Shown here: one piece after another, positions 8,401-16,605 of the stretch
How positions within the stretch are numbered: position 1 is the stretch's first letter
Layout of the letters: each line of letters opens with the position of its first letter
Source of the DNA: CAYVAP01 sp964521065
GTDB taxonomy: Bacteria > Bacteroidota > Bacteroidia > J057
Length of the DNA stretch: 35,731 nucleotides
Assembly (NCBI GenBank): GCA_964521065.1
Contig: CAZFPQ010000039.1
Coordinates: forward strand, 1-35,731
Reading direction: 5' to 3'
Made by a program: the position numbers and the translations under genes
The notes under the pieces: generated by a model
Told to the model about the DNA's origin: nothing
Databases searched by the model: none
What the model saw: only the letters and a program-made list of their open reading frames with translations

Positions 8401-10295
8401 TTTAATTCATAAGTCGTAGTTGCTAAGGGATATGCCTCAGTGCTTAGGGAATTGGGTGCACTGAGGGTGGTACTAGGCAGCCATTGTAACTGGGCATTAT
8501 TCAAATTGAGACCAGTGGCTTGTAACAAGGTAGTATCGCCGTAGCAAATCAAGGGATCCGCGATGGCATTGAGTTGGGGGGCTGCTTCTACTAAGACACG
8601 GATTTCAGCGCTGTACTGGCAAGAAGTAGTAGAAGCCAGGACTACATAAGTAGTATCGCTAGGCGGATAGGCTAGGGGGGCAGAGGAGGTAGGGCTGCTC
8701 AAAATGCTAGGATCTGCTGGAGCCCATTGTAAGGTAAAATTGGCCGGAGCCCCTGGGAAGACCACGCTAACAGGTAAGGCTACGGTATCTCCTTGACAGA
8801 TTTGTACGGTGTCATCTGGTATGATGATATCAGCTCCAGGCTGAATGAGGAAAGTTTGGGTTCGGGGACAGTTGCCCGGTGAAGTTTGTACGAGGGTATA
8901 CGTGGTGGGTACAAGTGGCGCTTCAATGTTGGGCGTAGGAGAGTTGGGATTACTCACTCCTGTGAAAGGGGTCCATAAGTAGGTGGCGTTAGGAACGGCC
9001 GGCATATCTGTGACTGGGGCGACACTGTCCTGGGTACTCGGACAGAAATTGATGACCCGCTGGGGCAAAATTTCTCCTCTCCTCACAATGATGCGGTAGC
9101 CTACAGAAGATTGTTGGGGGCGTGGACAGCCATCATCAATGGCACGTATGCTAAAGTAGTAAATACCGGTATCCGCGAGTGCTGGCGTCCAGGTGAAATT
9201 ACTGGTGAAAAATACCCCGCCGTTGGTAATATCATAGATGGCGCCAGGTACGCTGGAAGGGGTAGCATTAATGGTAGAGCTAACCGTGATGTTATCTTGG
9301 TCGGGGTCAAATCCATCAATTTCAAAGCTTAAGGTATTGCCCACACAGACAGAGAAGGTGTTGCCGTTGAATTGGCCCCCCGTAATGTTGGTAGGCTGTT
9401 GGATGATCGGTGCTTGGTTGCCACATGGCAAAACAATCATCTGTAGGTCCCGCATCGTGGTAGCAATCAGCTGCCCATTGCGGTACTCTCTGACCCTAAT
9501 AGCCACGATGCCTACTTGGATCATGTTGGGAGTAAAGGATATTTGACCGGTAGCAGGGTCAAAATTAAATCCACCTACCGTACTCATTGGGCTATTGAAG
9601 CTGAACCCGGTTTGGTAAGGGACAGGGAAGGAAACCCCTGTGTTATAATCATAGTCAAGAGGATCTACAAGTTCGTAAACCAGCGAGTCCCCATCTGGAT
9701 CAGTAGCTCCTGCATTGAACTGAAATGGTTCGCCGACGCATAAATAAGGAACCAATTGCTCTTCAAATTCCGGTGCATTGTTGCAGCTACCAATGGTATT
9801 ATCTAGCAAAGATTCTATGTACATGTCGGTATCAGAAGGATCTACTACCGAGTTGGTGATGGCACCATTGCGACAACATAAGGCCCAGCCAATTCTCCAG
9901 TCAGGACATTGCTGCGCTAAGACAACCTTTACTTCATAGATGTGCTCCTCTGCCCCAGGAAGAATGCCTCCTGCACAAGAACTTAGCGCCTGCTGGGCTG
10001 GACAAATAACAGGTACTTCTGAAACGGATACCCGATCAGCTAACAAGACAGTATCGGCTATCCCGCAGGTAGCAGATCCCAAATAAATGGGCTGCTGGAG
10101 GTTCAGGGCAGAGCCTGAGCAGTCTCTATAAACCGTTAGTCGTATGAGTAGGGTATCATTGGTCAAGCATTGATAAGTAATGTCAGCTCCCATTGCATGG
10201 GAGGCTTTACTCTGCTTGGGTGAGAAAATGATCCACAACGTAAAAAGCGTAACCCATTTTAGGAAAACGCTAAGGGTAGGTATATTTTTTTTCAT
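5460..10295 (-). CDS. Giant SprB-repeat surface adhesin with gliding-type T9SS tail
   Basis: This is a predicted cell-surface adhesin of 1611 aa exported by the T9SS. The signal peptide lies in the first 30 or so residues and ends near SKASHA. Next comes an N-terminal module (GADITYQC ... RDCSGSALN) often found in gliding-associated proteins, then Ig/cadherin-like modules with ATDPDGDSLVYEL. Ten SprB-type repeats follow at about residues 650-1422. Each runs C-F/P-G-x-x-x-G ... GGTPPY ... AGxYxxxVxDxNxC. A PKD domain has WDFGDG near residue 1470. The C-terminus (about 1521-1611) is the gliding-motility sorting domain with NVFSPNGDGHNDTW, YSRWGEL and EGVYVW. I placed the start at the ATG 10293-10295. 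The longer frame begins at a TTG that falls inside a predicted promoter box. The ligand is unknown, and a role in gliding or attachment is inferred from SprB. Confidence 0.9.
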   Translation of the reverse strand: MKKNIPTLSVFLKWVTLFTLWIIFSPKQSKASHAMGADITYQCLTNDTLLIRLTVYRDCSGSALNLQQPIYLGSATCGIADTVLLADRVSVSEVPVICPAQQALSSCAGGILPGAEEHIYEVKVVLAQQCPDWRIGWALCCRNGAITNSVVDPSDTDMYIESLLDNTIGSCNNAPEFEEQLVPYLCVGEPFQFNAGATDPDGDSLVYELVDPLDYDYNTGVSFPVPYQTGFSFNSPMSTVGGFNFDPATGQISFTPNMIQVGIVAIRVREYRNGQLIATTMRDLQMIVLPCGNQAPIIQQPTNITGGQFNGNTFSVCVGNTLSFEIDGFDPDQDNITVSSTINATPSSVPGAIYDITNGGVFFTSNFTWTPALADTGIYYFSIRAIDDGCPRPQQSSVGYRIIVRRGEILPQRVINFCPSTQDSVAPVTDMPAVPNATYLWTPFTGVSNPNSPTPNIEAPLVPTTYTLVQTSPGNCPRTQTFLIQPGADIIIPDDTVQICQGDTVALPVSVVFPGAPANFTLQWAPADPSILSSPTSSAPLAYPPSDTTYVVLASTTSCQYSAEIRVLVEAAPQLNAIADPLICYGDTTLLQATGLNLNNAQLQWLPSTTLSAPNSLSTEAYPLATTTYELKASNQCGVDSTSTTVTVASPLNLNASIEDLRCAGSNDGSIDIVPIGGLAPYTYNFSPAPPSPPINGQATSLSPGTYTVTAVDQAGCMDTIQVDVNEPSPLLANLDDTEDVDCFGDNTGRIEVSASGGTPNYEFSIGGPFLNNGIFSNLTANTYTVTVRDQNNCTVNIPGVVIGQPAAPVTLTIDSLVNTSCNDSVGRISVSITGGSGFYTLFLGQDSITSGVNTFTFTDLFPSTYLVIVEDSNGCTDFEPVQIIELSDPFAVLDSSQDPLCFGESTGSAMISVSDGAPPYDFSFQGSPFSPLTGNTFNPSNLPAGLYTFEVQDQNDCIYGIDFILEQPDTFLFQLGAYTPPLCTGGNEGQALFLGFGGTPPYDYQLGTVLQDTGYFDNLSAGNYPFTLIDSRGCEVTTNIDLVDPPALSGFATVENISCPGAADGILNLSATGGSPNYEFSVQGSRFVQNTSFPNLLAGTYDIVVQDDNGCRDTLTATIIEPGPLGVLPGVIENVDCFGAASGQVTLIGSGGTPPYQFALAGQAFSSSNVVDSLRRGQYVLLMRDVNGCETDTEVLIDEPFALRGDIESQPVLCFGDSNGIAEVFMQGGTEPYSYLWTNGERGARATSLPPGNPAVTITDDNGCQYAISAEILEPPALEFDSTAQGDVTCFAGTDGFVLAIAQGGTPPYTYNWSNGDSGSSLFGIPAGDYEITVLDSNLCPLIDTLVVNQPEEIVTDVEITPAICGSPSGEIFLTPSGGTGDLTIVWNVDPPVLGPRITGLLGGPDIPPYLALITDENGCELQESVMLEESGEPTAFFLHAFQPIDSFLLPPKGVQFVNRSLEGIGYLWDFGDGQLSEELNPLHTYEQAGTYDVTLVVFDPFFSCPDTMVRTITLLPPGAIYVPNVFSPNGDGHNDTWSPKGAGVVRSETRIYSRWGELIITLPSLDFEWDGIHPRTGGPAQEGVYVWVVNALLNDGTRFQDAGTVTLVH

Positions 10296-10349
10296 TACAC
10301 CTGATAAGCTCAAAGTCTGGGGAAGACAGGTAGCAAGTCCAATTGTCCT

Positions 10350-10357
10350 CAAAGTTA
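10350..10357 (-). promoter_or_regulatory. Candidate Bacteroidota -7 box for the SprB adhesin
   Basis: The minus strand reads TAACTTTG here, an exact TAnnTTTG. About 20 bp upstream there is only TTTA rather than the expected TTG, so the -33 element is imperfect. Transcription would start near 10343, about 50 bp before the ATG at 10295. This also argues against the TTG start at 10352. Confidence 0.4.
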
Positions 10358-10674
10358 TGACAAACTAATCTGATAAAGCCCCCCACATATGTTAAAATGA
10401 AGGGATTTTCATCGCCTTGACGCTTATCAAGCAAAGATTTTCGAAAATAGGATGCGCCAACTAAGCCCGCATCTTCTAACTGCTCTCCTCAATGCATTAA
10501 ATATTGAGAGGCTAGATGCTTGACACTCAGTCAAAATAAGCGACACAGGCCTGGATTAGATCTAGGCCGTCCACATTTCCCATTCCAATTTACTGGCTTT
10601 TCGTTAAATGTAAGAACTAAAAGCCTTTTGTTAAGAATTTTGAAGAAAGGTTTTGTCTGGTAGGGCTAAAATTG

Positions 10675-10712
10675 CATCCCGGCGAAGGAGGTATTACCGC
10701 TTCGCCGGGATG
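10675..10712 (-). terminator. Intrinsic terminator of the M43-like gene
   Basis: A perfect 13-bp stem (CATCCCGGCGAAG at 10675-10687 with its complement at 10700-10712) encloses a 12-nt loop. On minus it is followed by GCAATTTTAG, a short T-run. It lies about 90 bp beyond the stop of the gene at 10801. Confidence 0.75.
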
Positions 10713-10800
10713 ATTCTGAATGGGAGAAGTCTGCTAAGTCGGAATCGAGCTGGAAAGTGAAGGACCAAACGCCCTTCTATATCACAGCTTTATGTGCGGC

Positions 10801-13800
10801 TTATTGACTGACACGAATAAATTTCCCCCAATACCCTAAGCCTTGGTACTCTACCCGATAGAAGAAGATTCCCTGAGGCAGCGGGCTTAGGTCTACGTTG
10901 ACAGGGCTGCCGTCATGAGTCCAGTCAAAAGAGAGCAACTTCTGGCGACTCGCATTAAGGATTTCCATATGGACTTCAACTCCTAGCTTGGCATCTAACA
11001 ATACTTTGGTAGGACCTGAAGTTGGGTTGGGGTATAAGGTGACTATTTTCCCTGGGTCATACTTGGCGCGTAAGGTATCGGAACGCATAACAAAACCAGA
11101 ACCATGGCTTACTTCTAAAAAGTAATAGGAGCGATCTTCGATGGGTTTTAGGTCTTCGAAAATATAGGTCACGGCTTCTTCTGAGTCAACCTGGGCTATC
11201 CGTGTCTCTAGTAATTCAAATCCACCTGGCTCAAAAGGGCTGATTTCACTAGCGCGATATAGTCGCACGACTTCGGTTCCCCGCTCCCTTCGCAAGGTAG
11301 CACTGATCCGCATCTGACTTCTTACCTGGGTCACCTCGAAAGGGGAGAAAGCCACGGGGTATTGGGCTCCCATGCCTTGACCATCACCCCCAGAGCCCAA
11401 TCCAACGACTCTTAAACGCTTAGCTAAAAACGTAGCCCCAAAGATATTGCCATACTTTTGGTTGGTCCAAGTGTCCTGAGTGGAGGAGTCTCCTGGGAGG
11501 TACTCGCTGTATTCTTCCGAAGTAATGGACCGATGGCCTGACCAAGGATCTCCAGTTTGTTCTCCACCAAGGTTGTAGACCACGAAGTTGCCAGAACCTT
11601 GCAAGGCGGGGGTTGCTTCCCAAAGGTCAATGATGTCTTGCTGGTCATAGTAGAACCGTACAAGGAATGGCTGATCACTTTCCTCCATTCCATTGACTTT
11701 GATATAACGACCAGAAATATGCCAGCCAAATGCGTTGTCAGCATAAGCCGCTGAATCGCTTAGGTCGTGGCCTCCCTGCCCATATTGGGTGGTGAGCACC
11801 ATGCTGAGGTCCTCTTGTGCCAAATTTACTGCGTCAAGAGAAGTTGTTTTGAGGGAGAAAAGCAGTAAGTCGTATGGTGTCTCAGTATCGGCTGATTTGA
11901 TGTAGTGAATCCATCCACCCATCCCAAAGCAGGTGCGGTCCGCTTGGTATTCTGTACCTGGGGTACTGGGAATTCTAGAGGGAGGTTCACAGGCCTCCTC
12001 CGCATTTAGGCAGATATCATCGATAAATAGATTGGGGACCGTCGAGGAGTCAACCTCAACCTCCAAGATGATTCTTACTTGTCGGCCGGATAGCTGACTA
12101 AGATCGATTGAAATGGGGCGCCAATCTTGGCAAGAGGGAATCCAGGATTCTCTGGTTTGAGCAGGCAGCAAGGTGTCTACCATGCTGATCTCTGTGCCAC
12201 TCTTTTCATAAAGTAAAATAGGAGCTTCCCCACATACTGCTCCCCAAATCTTCAGTTTGGGATTCCTCATTTGTTGTTGTCCAAGGTAAGCAGCTTTTAG
12301 TTTGAGCTGAACCAGCCCAAAGTTGCTCAAATCGAAAGAAGGGCCGACCAAGAAATCTCGCTGAAGGTCCTGCTGGGTTGAACCTAGGCTACCTTTGCGA
12401 TAGTGCCGCATCATATAATCTGATTCTGGAGCACAATCTTCACGAGGAACAATGGAGAAGGTAGAACTGGTATCCAAATGCCCGATTTCCCAATCATTGG
12501 GAGGCAGCACATTATTAAATGAGCGACAATACAAATCTGGCGAAGCTGGAAATCTATTACCGGGAGCGATGACGGCTACCTGTATCTTGTTGTTTGAAAG
12601 GTCAAAGTCACCTTCTCTTCCGTCGACTTCGACGGCTCCGATCTGTACTCGTCCCACCCTGTTGACTATTTGAACTCCACGGGTCAACTCAATGGCCTTT
12701 TTTTCGCCAGGTACAAGCTGTCCTATCCAGTCCTCTGTGGTAACCGGAGCATTGGCGTGCTGAACCTGGAAAGTTAGTTGGGTAATGGTGTCAGCCCCTT
12801 TATTCTCAATGAGGAAGGAGGGATAATAGGTTCGACCTTCACAGATGACCTCCACCGAGGACTTACGCTCTATTGCCACGTCCCGTGCTTGAGACTGAAG
12901 GCCAGGGGAGCTTAAGAGCCTTCTCCTGGAAGGGTCCTCTTGGGTGCCTATCCGTTGTAGCGTAAGCCGCATCCGTGTTCTTTGCCCTGCTGTAAAGGTA
13001 TTTTTACAACCGGGAGCGTCCCCATCCATGTAATTTTCGTACATGTCTTGGACATCCTTGGGAAAGAAGCGACCACTATTTGCATCACTTTGACAAGAAT
13101 TTTCGAATAGCTCACAGTCTGGCCCTCCTACCGTAGCATCTGGGGGAGTATCACATATCTGATCCCCATTAGCTAGACAATCGCCATTCCTACATGTAAC
13201 GCTATCTTGCCCTTGGTTATAAGTCGGGAGCAGGCCAAGGTATCTTCCTGCATAAAAGGTTGCTACTGCGGCATTTTCATCGCTGCCCAGCCCCCAATAG
13301 TCTGCCTCAATGATCAAGCCGTCATAAGCTTTTCCATGGGCGCCAGGTAGCCAAGCATGACCTTTGGCCTCGCAATTTCCAGTGGCCAAGCAAAGATCAT
13401 TGACTAGCCAAATATTCATGTAATCGAGTGGGCGCCAAATGGACTGGGATTTTAGGCACATTTCCTCACTGGCAAAGTCTCCAGTGCAAGTATCCTCCAG
13501 AGCTACGTTAGACAAACTTGTAGCCCTTCTAACAATCCCCGTGGTTGCATTTCCGTTGGTGTCAGATTTTGCTAAGACAAATTTTATGTAGGTATCAACA
13601 CTGGGAGCAGAATCTTTGGCAGAGGTAAAATAAGGACCGCCTTGAAAGATACCCGAGTCACGAAAAGCTTGATTAAGGAGGTCTAGGCCTCGAATGATTT
13701 GTGCATCAGTGGGGTTAGAGCTTCCCTCTTTGGGGGTGATGTCGGAAGGGAGGTGCATAATATGGATTACCACGGGAATGGTTAGCACCTGGTTTCGCGT

Positions 13801-14013
13801 CAGTACTTCATCCTGAGTCATTTGACGCGTACTGCGATAATAATATTGATTAAGCCGATCGGTACGAAGTCGATATTCCGAATCGTTTTGATACCGATTC
13901 AGGTGAAGAGGATCATTACCTGTCTGGGCTACCGATATGGAGAACCAACTCCCTCCCAGAAGGAGTAAACTGGTCAATACTAGGTAAATAAATCTCTTAG
14001 TAAAAGTTTTCAT
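10801..14013 (-). CDS. M43 pappalysin-like pseudoprotease with T9SS tail
   Basis: This is an exported protein of 1070 aa. The signal peptide ends near residue 29 (SISVAQ). Residues about 75-355 follow the M43 (pappalysin/cytophagalysin) pattern: TIPVVIHIMH, DAQIIRGLDLLNQAF, DYMNIWLVNDLC, and the downstream CRNGDCLANGDQICDTPPD. The late Met-turn region YENYMDGDAPGCKNTFTAGQ, with Met329, is also present. The zinc-binding helix, normally HExGHxxGLYH, reads FYAGRYLGLLP at residues 253-263. All three histidines and the glutamate are therefore gone while the glycines stay. The protein should be catalytically dead and may act as a binding or scaffold protein. The middle region has beta-sandwich-like segments. 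A T9SS type A domain closes it at about residues 990-1070 (VTLYPNPTSGPTKV). The gene is monocistronic with its own terminator. The function is inferred, not known. Confidence 0.85.
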   Translation of the reverse strand: MKTFTKRFIYLVLTSLLLLGGSWFSISVAQTGNDPLHLNRYQNDSEYRLRTDRLNQYYYRSTRQMTQDEVLTRNQVLTIPVVIHIMHLPSDITPKEGSSNPTDAQIIRGLDLLNQAFRDSGIFQGGPYFTSAKDSAPSVDTYIKFVLAKSDTNGNATTGIVRRATSLSNVALEDTCTGDFASEEMCLKSQSIWRPLDYMNIWLVNDLCLATGNCEAKGHAWLPGAHGKAYDGLIIEADYWGLGSDENAAVATFYAGRYLGLLPTYNQGQDSVTCRNGDCLANGDQICDTPPDATVGGPDCELFENSCQSDANSGRFFPKDVQDMYENYMDGDAPGCKNTFTAGQRTRMRLTLQRIGTQEDPSRRRLLSSPGLQSQARDVAIERKSSVEVICEGRTYYPSFLIENKGADTITQLTFQVQHANAPVTTEDWIGQLVPGEKKAIELTRGVQIVNRVGRVQIGAVEVDGREGDFDLSNNKIQVAVIAPGNRFPASPDLYCRSFNNVLPPNDWEIGHLDTSSTFSIVPREDCAPESDYMMRHYRKGSLGSTQQDLQRDFLVGPSFDLSNFGLVQLKLKAAYLGQQQMRNPKLKIWGAVCGEAPILLYEKSGTEISMVDTLLPAQTRESWIPSCQDWRPISIDLSQLSGRQVRIILEVEVDSSTVPNLFIDDICLNAEEACEPPSRIPSTPGTEYQADRTCFGMGGWIHYIKSADTETPYDLLLFSLKTTSLDAVNLAQEDLSMVLTTQYGQGGHDLSDSAAYADNAFGWHISGRYIKVNGMEESDQPFLVRFYYDQQDIIDLWEATPALQGSGNFVVYNLGGEQTGDPWSGHRSITSEEYSEYLPGDSSTQDTWTNQKYGNIFGATFLAKRLRVVGLGSGGDGQGMGAQYPVAFSPFEVTQVRSQMRISATLRRERGTEVVRLYRASEISPFEPGGFELLETRIAQVDSEEAVTYIFEDLKPIEDRSYYFLEVSHGSGFVMRSDTLRAKYDPGKIVTLYPNPTSGPTKVLLDAKLGVEVHMEILNASRQKLLSFDWTHDGSPVNVDLSPLPQGIFFYRVEYQGLGYWGKFIRVSQ

Positions 14014-14545
14014 ACATCGAGTGTCCTAAATCCTTTACAACAGTTGTACAAAGGATTACCGTGCGCCTTTCCAATACTTTCTGAATACGATCAATCGTTT
14101 AGTTCAAAAATCAGACCATCCTTGTAAGGTTTAATGCTTATCCGTAAAAATACAACGTCCTTTTTGGATGGTTTCATATTCTTTAGCAGGTAGGAATGCT
14201 TGAGTGGCGATAAATAGGGCGTAAATGGATATATTTTCTGATTGAAATGTTTACTTCGTAAAGGGTATGTAAGTTGTTCTACATCAGTAGAGTACAGGGT
14301 GTGGTTTTGGTGGGGGGGTTAATCAGGTGTTAAGCTTTGCTCAAAACTAAGGGGGCTCTATCCCCAATCTTCTAATCTCATGCCAGTCATTTTCGTTTAA
14401 TTGTAAGGGTTCATGGCCTTCGAGTCAAAAAGACCTTTTTTCCAGTGGCCAGACTTGGCTTTACTTGATGCTTCGTTCTTAGAGAAAGCGAGGTTTATTC
14501 AGGCTGGTCTGCTAACTTTATGGCTCATCACTTTTCAAGCATTAC
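14014..14545. other. 532-bp divergent intergenic region
   Basis: The region lies between the divergent starts of the M43-like gene and the CotH-like gene and should hold both promoters. Near 14334-14341 the plus strand reads AAGCTTTG, one mismatch from TAnnTTTG, with a TTG about 22 bp upstream, but this is 200 bp from the ATG. A plus-strand frame from 14413 to 14682 runs into the CotH-like gene in another phase and has no protein-like features. No RNA gene was seen. Confidence 0.4.
14029..14057. promoter_or_regulatory. Inverted repeat in leader of the M43-like gene
   Basis: AATCCTTTACAAC and GTTGTACAAAGGATT form a 13-bp imperfect palindrome with a 2-nt bulge and almost no loop, 16 bp upstream of the ATG at 14013. 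It could be an operator for a dimeric repressor or a leader hairpin that limits ribosome access. Nothing in the window identifies a regulator. Confidence 0.4.
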
Positions 14546-15547
14546 ATGATGCGAGTTGGGATCTTCTATTTACTTTTGGCTCTGTCTGGGCCAGTTTTCG
14601 CTCAATCTCCGGAAGGGTTTTTCAACAACGAAGAGCTCATCGAGTTAGAGCTGGTCACAGATCTGCCCATCCTGCAAGCTGATCGCGGTAAAGACGTGGA
14701 ATACCACCCTGCCACGATTAGATATAAAGGAGAAGCTGGGATGGAGGAAATACCTCTTGAAATCCGAGCCAGGGGCAACTTCCGCAAACAGCCTCAGATT
14801 TGTGACTTTCCTCCTCTTAAGTTGAAATTCAAACGCAAATCCATTAAGGATACTCCTTTCGAAGGGCAGAAAGAGATCAAGCTGGTTTGCCATTGCCGGG
14901 GAGACCTCTATCTAATGAGGGAGTACCTCCTCTATAAGGTGTATGATGTCTTTTCTGAGCATGCACTTCTGGTAAGACCGGCTCGTATCACCTATCGAGA
15001 TAGCTCGGACAGCTTGGCTACCGAAACTCACTTTGCTTTTTTTCTTGAGCATCAAGATGTAATGGCTTTGAGGGAAGGAGGGCAATTAATCGAAGAGTCC
15101 CGCTTACAGCCCGAGTCAATTGAGCAAAATAGTTTGATCCTGGCGGGAATTTTTGAAATGATGATTGGCAACACTGATTGGGACGTTACCTTAGAAAAAA
15201 ATCTCCGCATACTACAATTACCAGGTGAGCCTGAGCCCCTGATCATCCCTTATGACTTCGATTGGTCGGCCGCAGTCGATGCTTCTTATACTGGGCTTGC
15301 CACGGATTATGACCGCCGAAAATACCGAGGTCCCTGTGATGATGAGATGCGATATAGGCGATGGGTCGGACACGTACTCATTCGCAAAGATTTGATTATT
15401 GAGATGTACAAGGATTTTGATTACTGGCCCAGCGGTAAAGATCGACGGGAGTCCCTTGCTTATCTAAAAGAATCCTTCAACCTCCTGGCCCAAAATGGAG
15501 GGCTGCCTTATTTCTATGAACGCTGTAGGGAAAGCGAACAAGAATGA
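14546..15547 (+). CDS. Secreted CotH-kinase-like protein
   Basis: The protein has 333 aa with a signal peptide at about residues 1-19 (ending GPVFA). An N-terminal beta-rich part has IRARGNFRK followed by FPPLKLKFKRKS, the layout of CotH-family proteins (usually RGNS ... KKPYKLKF). The kinase-like core keeps GNTDWDV at residues 208-214, LEKNL, and IIPYDFDWS with Asp237 and Asp239. These match the family's catalytic or metal-binding acidic residues. Some CotH proteins are atypical kinases that phosphorylate secreted proteins. Activity here is inferred only. No T9SS tail is present, so a periplasmic location is likely. The start is the first of two adjacent ATGs; the second is equally possible. 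A small membrane-protein gene follows after about 140 bp and a hairpin. Confidence 0.75.
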   Translation: MMRVGIFYLLLALSGPVFAQSPEGFFNNEELIELELVTDLPILQADRGKDVEYHPATIRYKGEAGMEEIPLEIRARGNFRKQPQICDFPPLKLKFKRKSIKDTPFEGQKEIKLVCHCRGDLYLMREYLLYKVYDVFSEHALLVRPARITYRDSSDSLATETHFAFFLEHQDVMALREGGQLIEESRLQPESIEQNSLILAGIFEMMIGNTDWDVTLEKNLRILQLPGEPEPLIIPYDFDWSAAVDASYTGLATDYDRRKYRGPCDDEMRYRRWVGHVLIRKDLIIEMYKDFDYWPSGKDRRESLAYLKESFNLLAQNGGLPYFYERCRESEQE

Positions 15548-15597
15548 GGGGCGACTAGATTGCAAGCTGCCTACCTCAAGGGAAAATGGTATTCTAC

Positions 15598-15621
15598 TTT
15601 ATCCTGGTTTACCAGGATAAA
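15598..15621. terminator. Hairpin after the CotH-like gene
   Basis: TTTATCCTGG (15598-15607) and CCAGGATAAA (15612-15621) make a perfect 10-bp stem with a TTTA tetraloop, 50 bp after the CotH-like stop. No T-run follows on plus (ATTACCGG), so it could be a processing or weak termination site. Confidence 0.4.
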
Positions 15622-15689
15622 TTACCGGCTAATAGAGGAGAGTTTTGATAGAAATCCAGGACGGTTTCTTTCAAATCAATTCTCTTATC

Positions 15690-16064
15690 ATGAAGTATCT
15701 TATTTTTTCCCTTCTCTTATTATCATTTGGTTTGGCACCTGCTGCAGTGGCCCCTTTAGATTCTCGCAAGTCTAATGCTGCCCCCCCGGTGGCGCTTGAG
15801 AAGGATCAGCGACCTATTCAAGGTCAAATAGGAAGACTAACATTACGGAGAACTGATAAAGTCAACAGGGTCAAGCTCTTCTCGAATTTAAGCCTGGCCT
15901 GCTCGGGCATTACCCTACTTGCATCCTTATTGATTCCTACCTCGGCTTTCTGGGCTGTCATCCTAATCGTAGGAGGGGGTCTTCTGTTGGCTATTACCTT
16001 TTTGACCCTGGCCATGATCTATCGGGTCAAAGAGATGAGGGCAGGGAAATCCAAGGAAAAGTAA
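15690..16064 (+). CDS. Small membrane protein, unknown function
   Basis: Not recognised. The protein has 124 aa from the ATG at 15690. An in-frame ATG 45 bp upstream adds only a non-hydrophobic lead, so I prefer MKYLIFSLLLLSFGLAPAAVA, which is a clear signal peptide or first membrane anchor. A soluble, basic stretch of about 45 residues follows. Two closely spaced hydrophobic helices come next, at roughly residues 67-110 (SGITLLASLLIPTSAFWAVILIVGGGLLLAITFLTLAMIY), and the tail is highly charged (RVKEMRAGKSKEK). This layout resembles small Bacteroidota membrane proteins of unknown role. Repeat R2 begins 16 bp after the stop. Confidence 0.7.
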   Translation: MKYLIFSLLLLSFGLAPAAVAPLDSRKSNAAPPVALEKDQRPIQGQIGRLTLRRTDKVNRVKLFSNLSLACSGITLLASLLIPTSAFWAVILIVGGGLLLAITFLTLAMIYRVKEMRAGKSKEK

Positions 16065-16080
16065 TATACCAGATTTTTGA

Positions 16081-16203
16081 GCACTTGGACAGAAGAAATT
16101 GGGGGTGGTTTACGGAGCTATGGTTATCAAGATGAATGATAGTCACAACATACCCCGTACTCCCATATCCCGCTTCCCGAGCTTCTAATGTCCACTTACT
16201 TAA
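16081..16203. repeat. Dispersed R-family repeat, copy R2
   Basis: GCACTTGGACAGAAG at the left is an imperfect inverted match of CTTCTAATGTCCACTTAC at the right. The core reads TTTACGGAGCTATGG, then AAGATGAATGA, then CACAACATACCCCGTACTCC. These blocks recur in R1, R3 and R4. It sits directly after the 15690 gene. Confidence 0.8.
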
Positions 16204-16247
16204 GACTTCTGGATGGGTTACGAGGAAGTTATGTTTGAAATGAAGCT

Positions 16248-16293
16248 ACTTACCCCATACCTCCCTTACCAGTTTTTGGTTGGCCTTCTGCTT
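16248..16293. repeat. R-family half copy beside the MITE
   Basis: ACTTACCCCATACCTCCCTTACC and the following GTTTTTGG ... CTTCTGCTT are the reverse complement of the half copy at 58-105, with small differences. As at R1, a half copy therefore accompanies the full copy, here separated by about 45 bp. It ends exactly where the MITE-like element begins. Confidence 0.55.
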
Positions 16294-16294
16294 A

Positions 16295-16483
16295 GAGGCT
16301 GTTTGGGTGTTGAGTTTGCGGCCTAAACTTGTCTTGACACGAGTACTTGAGATAAAGGGTCCCAAGTAGGAGTGTGACTGCGCCGATTTTTCTCGAAATA
16401 GCCTGCTATGCCTCCCCAAATCCGCTTGGCAGAACCAAAAGATCCGGCGTTTGGGCTCGAAATACCAAAACCCAAACAGCCTC
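16295..16483. mobile_element. MITE-like element, copy A (189 bp)
   Basis: A 14-bp perfect terminal inverted repeat, GAGGCTGTTTGGGT, is present at both ends. It is flanked on each side by TTA (16292-16294 and 16484-16486), consistent with a 3-bp target duplication. It has the same length as copy B at 24285-24473, with no gaps and about 28 differences (about 85% identity by hand count). Neither copy carries a coding sequence. An internal direct repeat CTCGAAATA occurs at about 16393 and 16457. A transposase elsewhere in the genome would have to act on it. Confidence 0.75.
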
Positions 16484-16493
16484 TTAAACCTCA

Positions 16494-16523
16494 TTTTGTG
16501 TAATTCTATAGATTTAATATTTG
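16494..16523 (+). promoter_or_regulatory. Candidate promoter for the beta-helix gene
   Basis: TTTTG (16494-16498) is followed after 17 bp by AATATTTG (16516-16523), one mismatch from the TAnnTTTG -7 box. It lies 82 bp upstream of the ATG at 16606 and just outside the right end of MITE copy A, so the insertion left it intact or helped create its setting. Confidence 0.4.
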
Positions 16524-16605
16524 GATTGATTGAATAATCTATACCCTGATAATAATGCTTTCCTGGCTTAGTTGTCGAGTAAGTGTTCCTGCAATTCCAT
16601 CGCTC

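Larger units (their letters stand above)
10296..10800. other. 505-bp spacer between two minus-strand cargo genes
   Basis: The spacer holds the terminator of the M43-like gene at its right end and a candidate promoter of the SprB adhesin at its left end (both listed separately). A further imperfect inverted repeat, GGCCTGGAT/ATCTAGGCC, is near 10548-10568. No open frame or RNA gene was recognised in the rest. Confidence 0.45.

Noticed and set aside
14413..14682. 89-codon plus-strand frame running into the CotH-like gene
   Set aside because: It overlaps a better-supported gene with a clear signal peptide in another frame and shows no protein family features.
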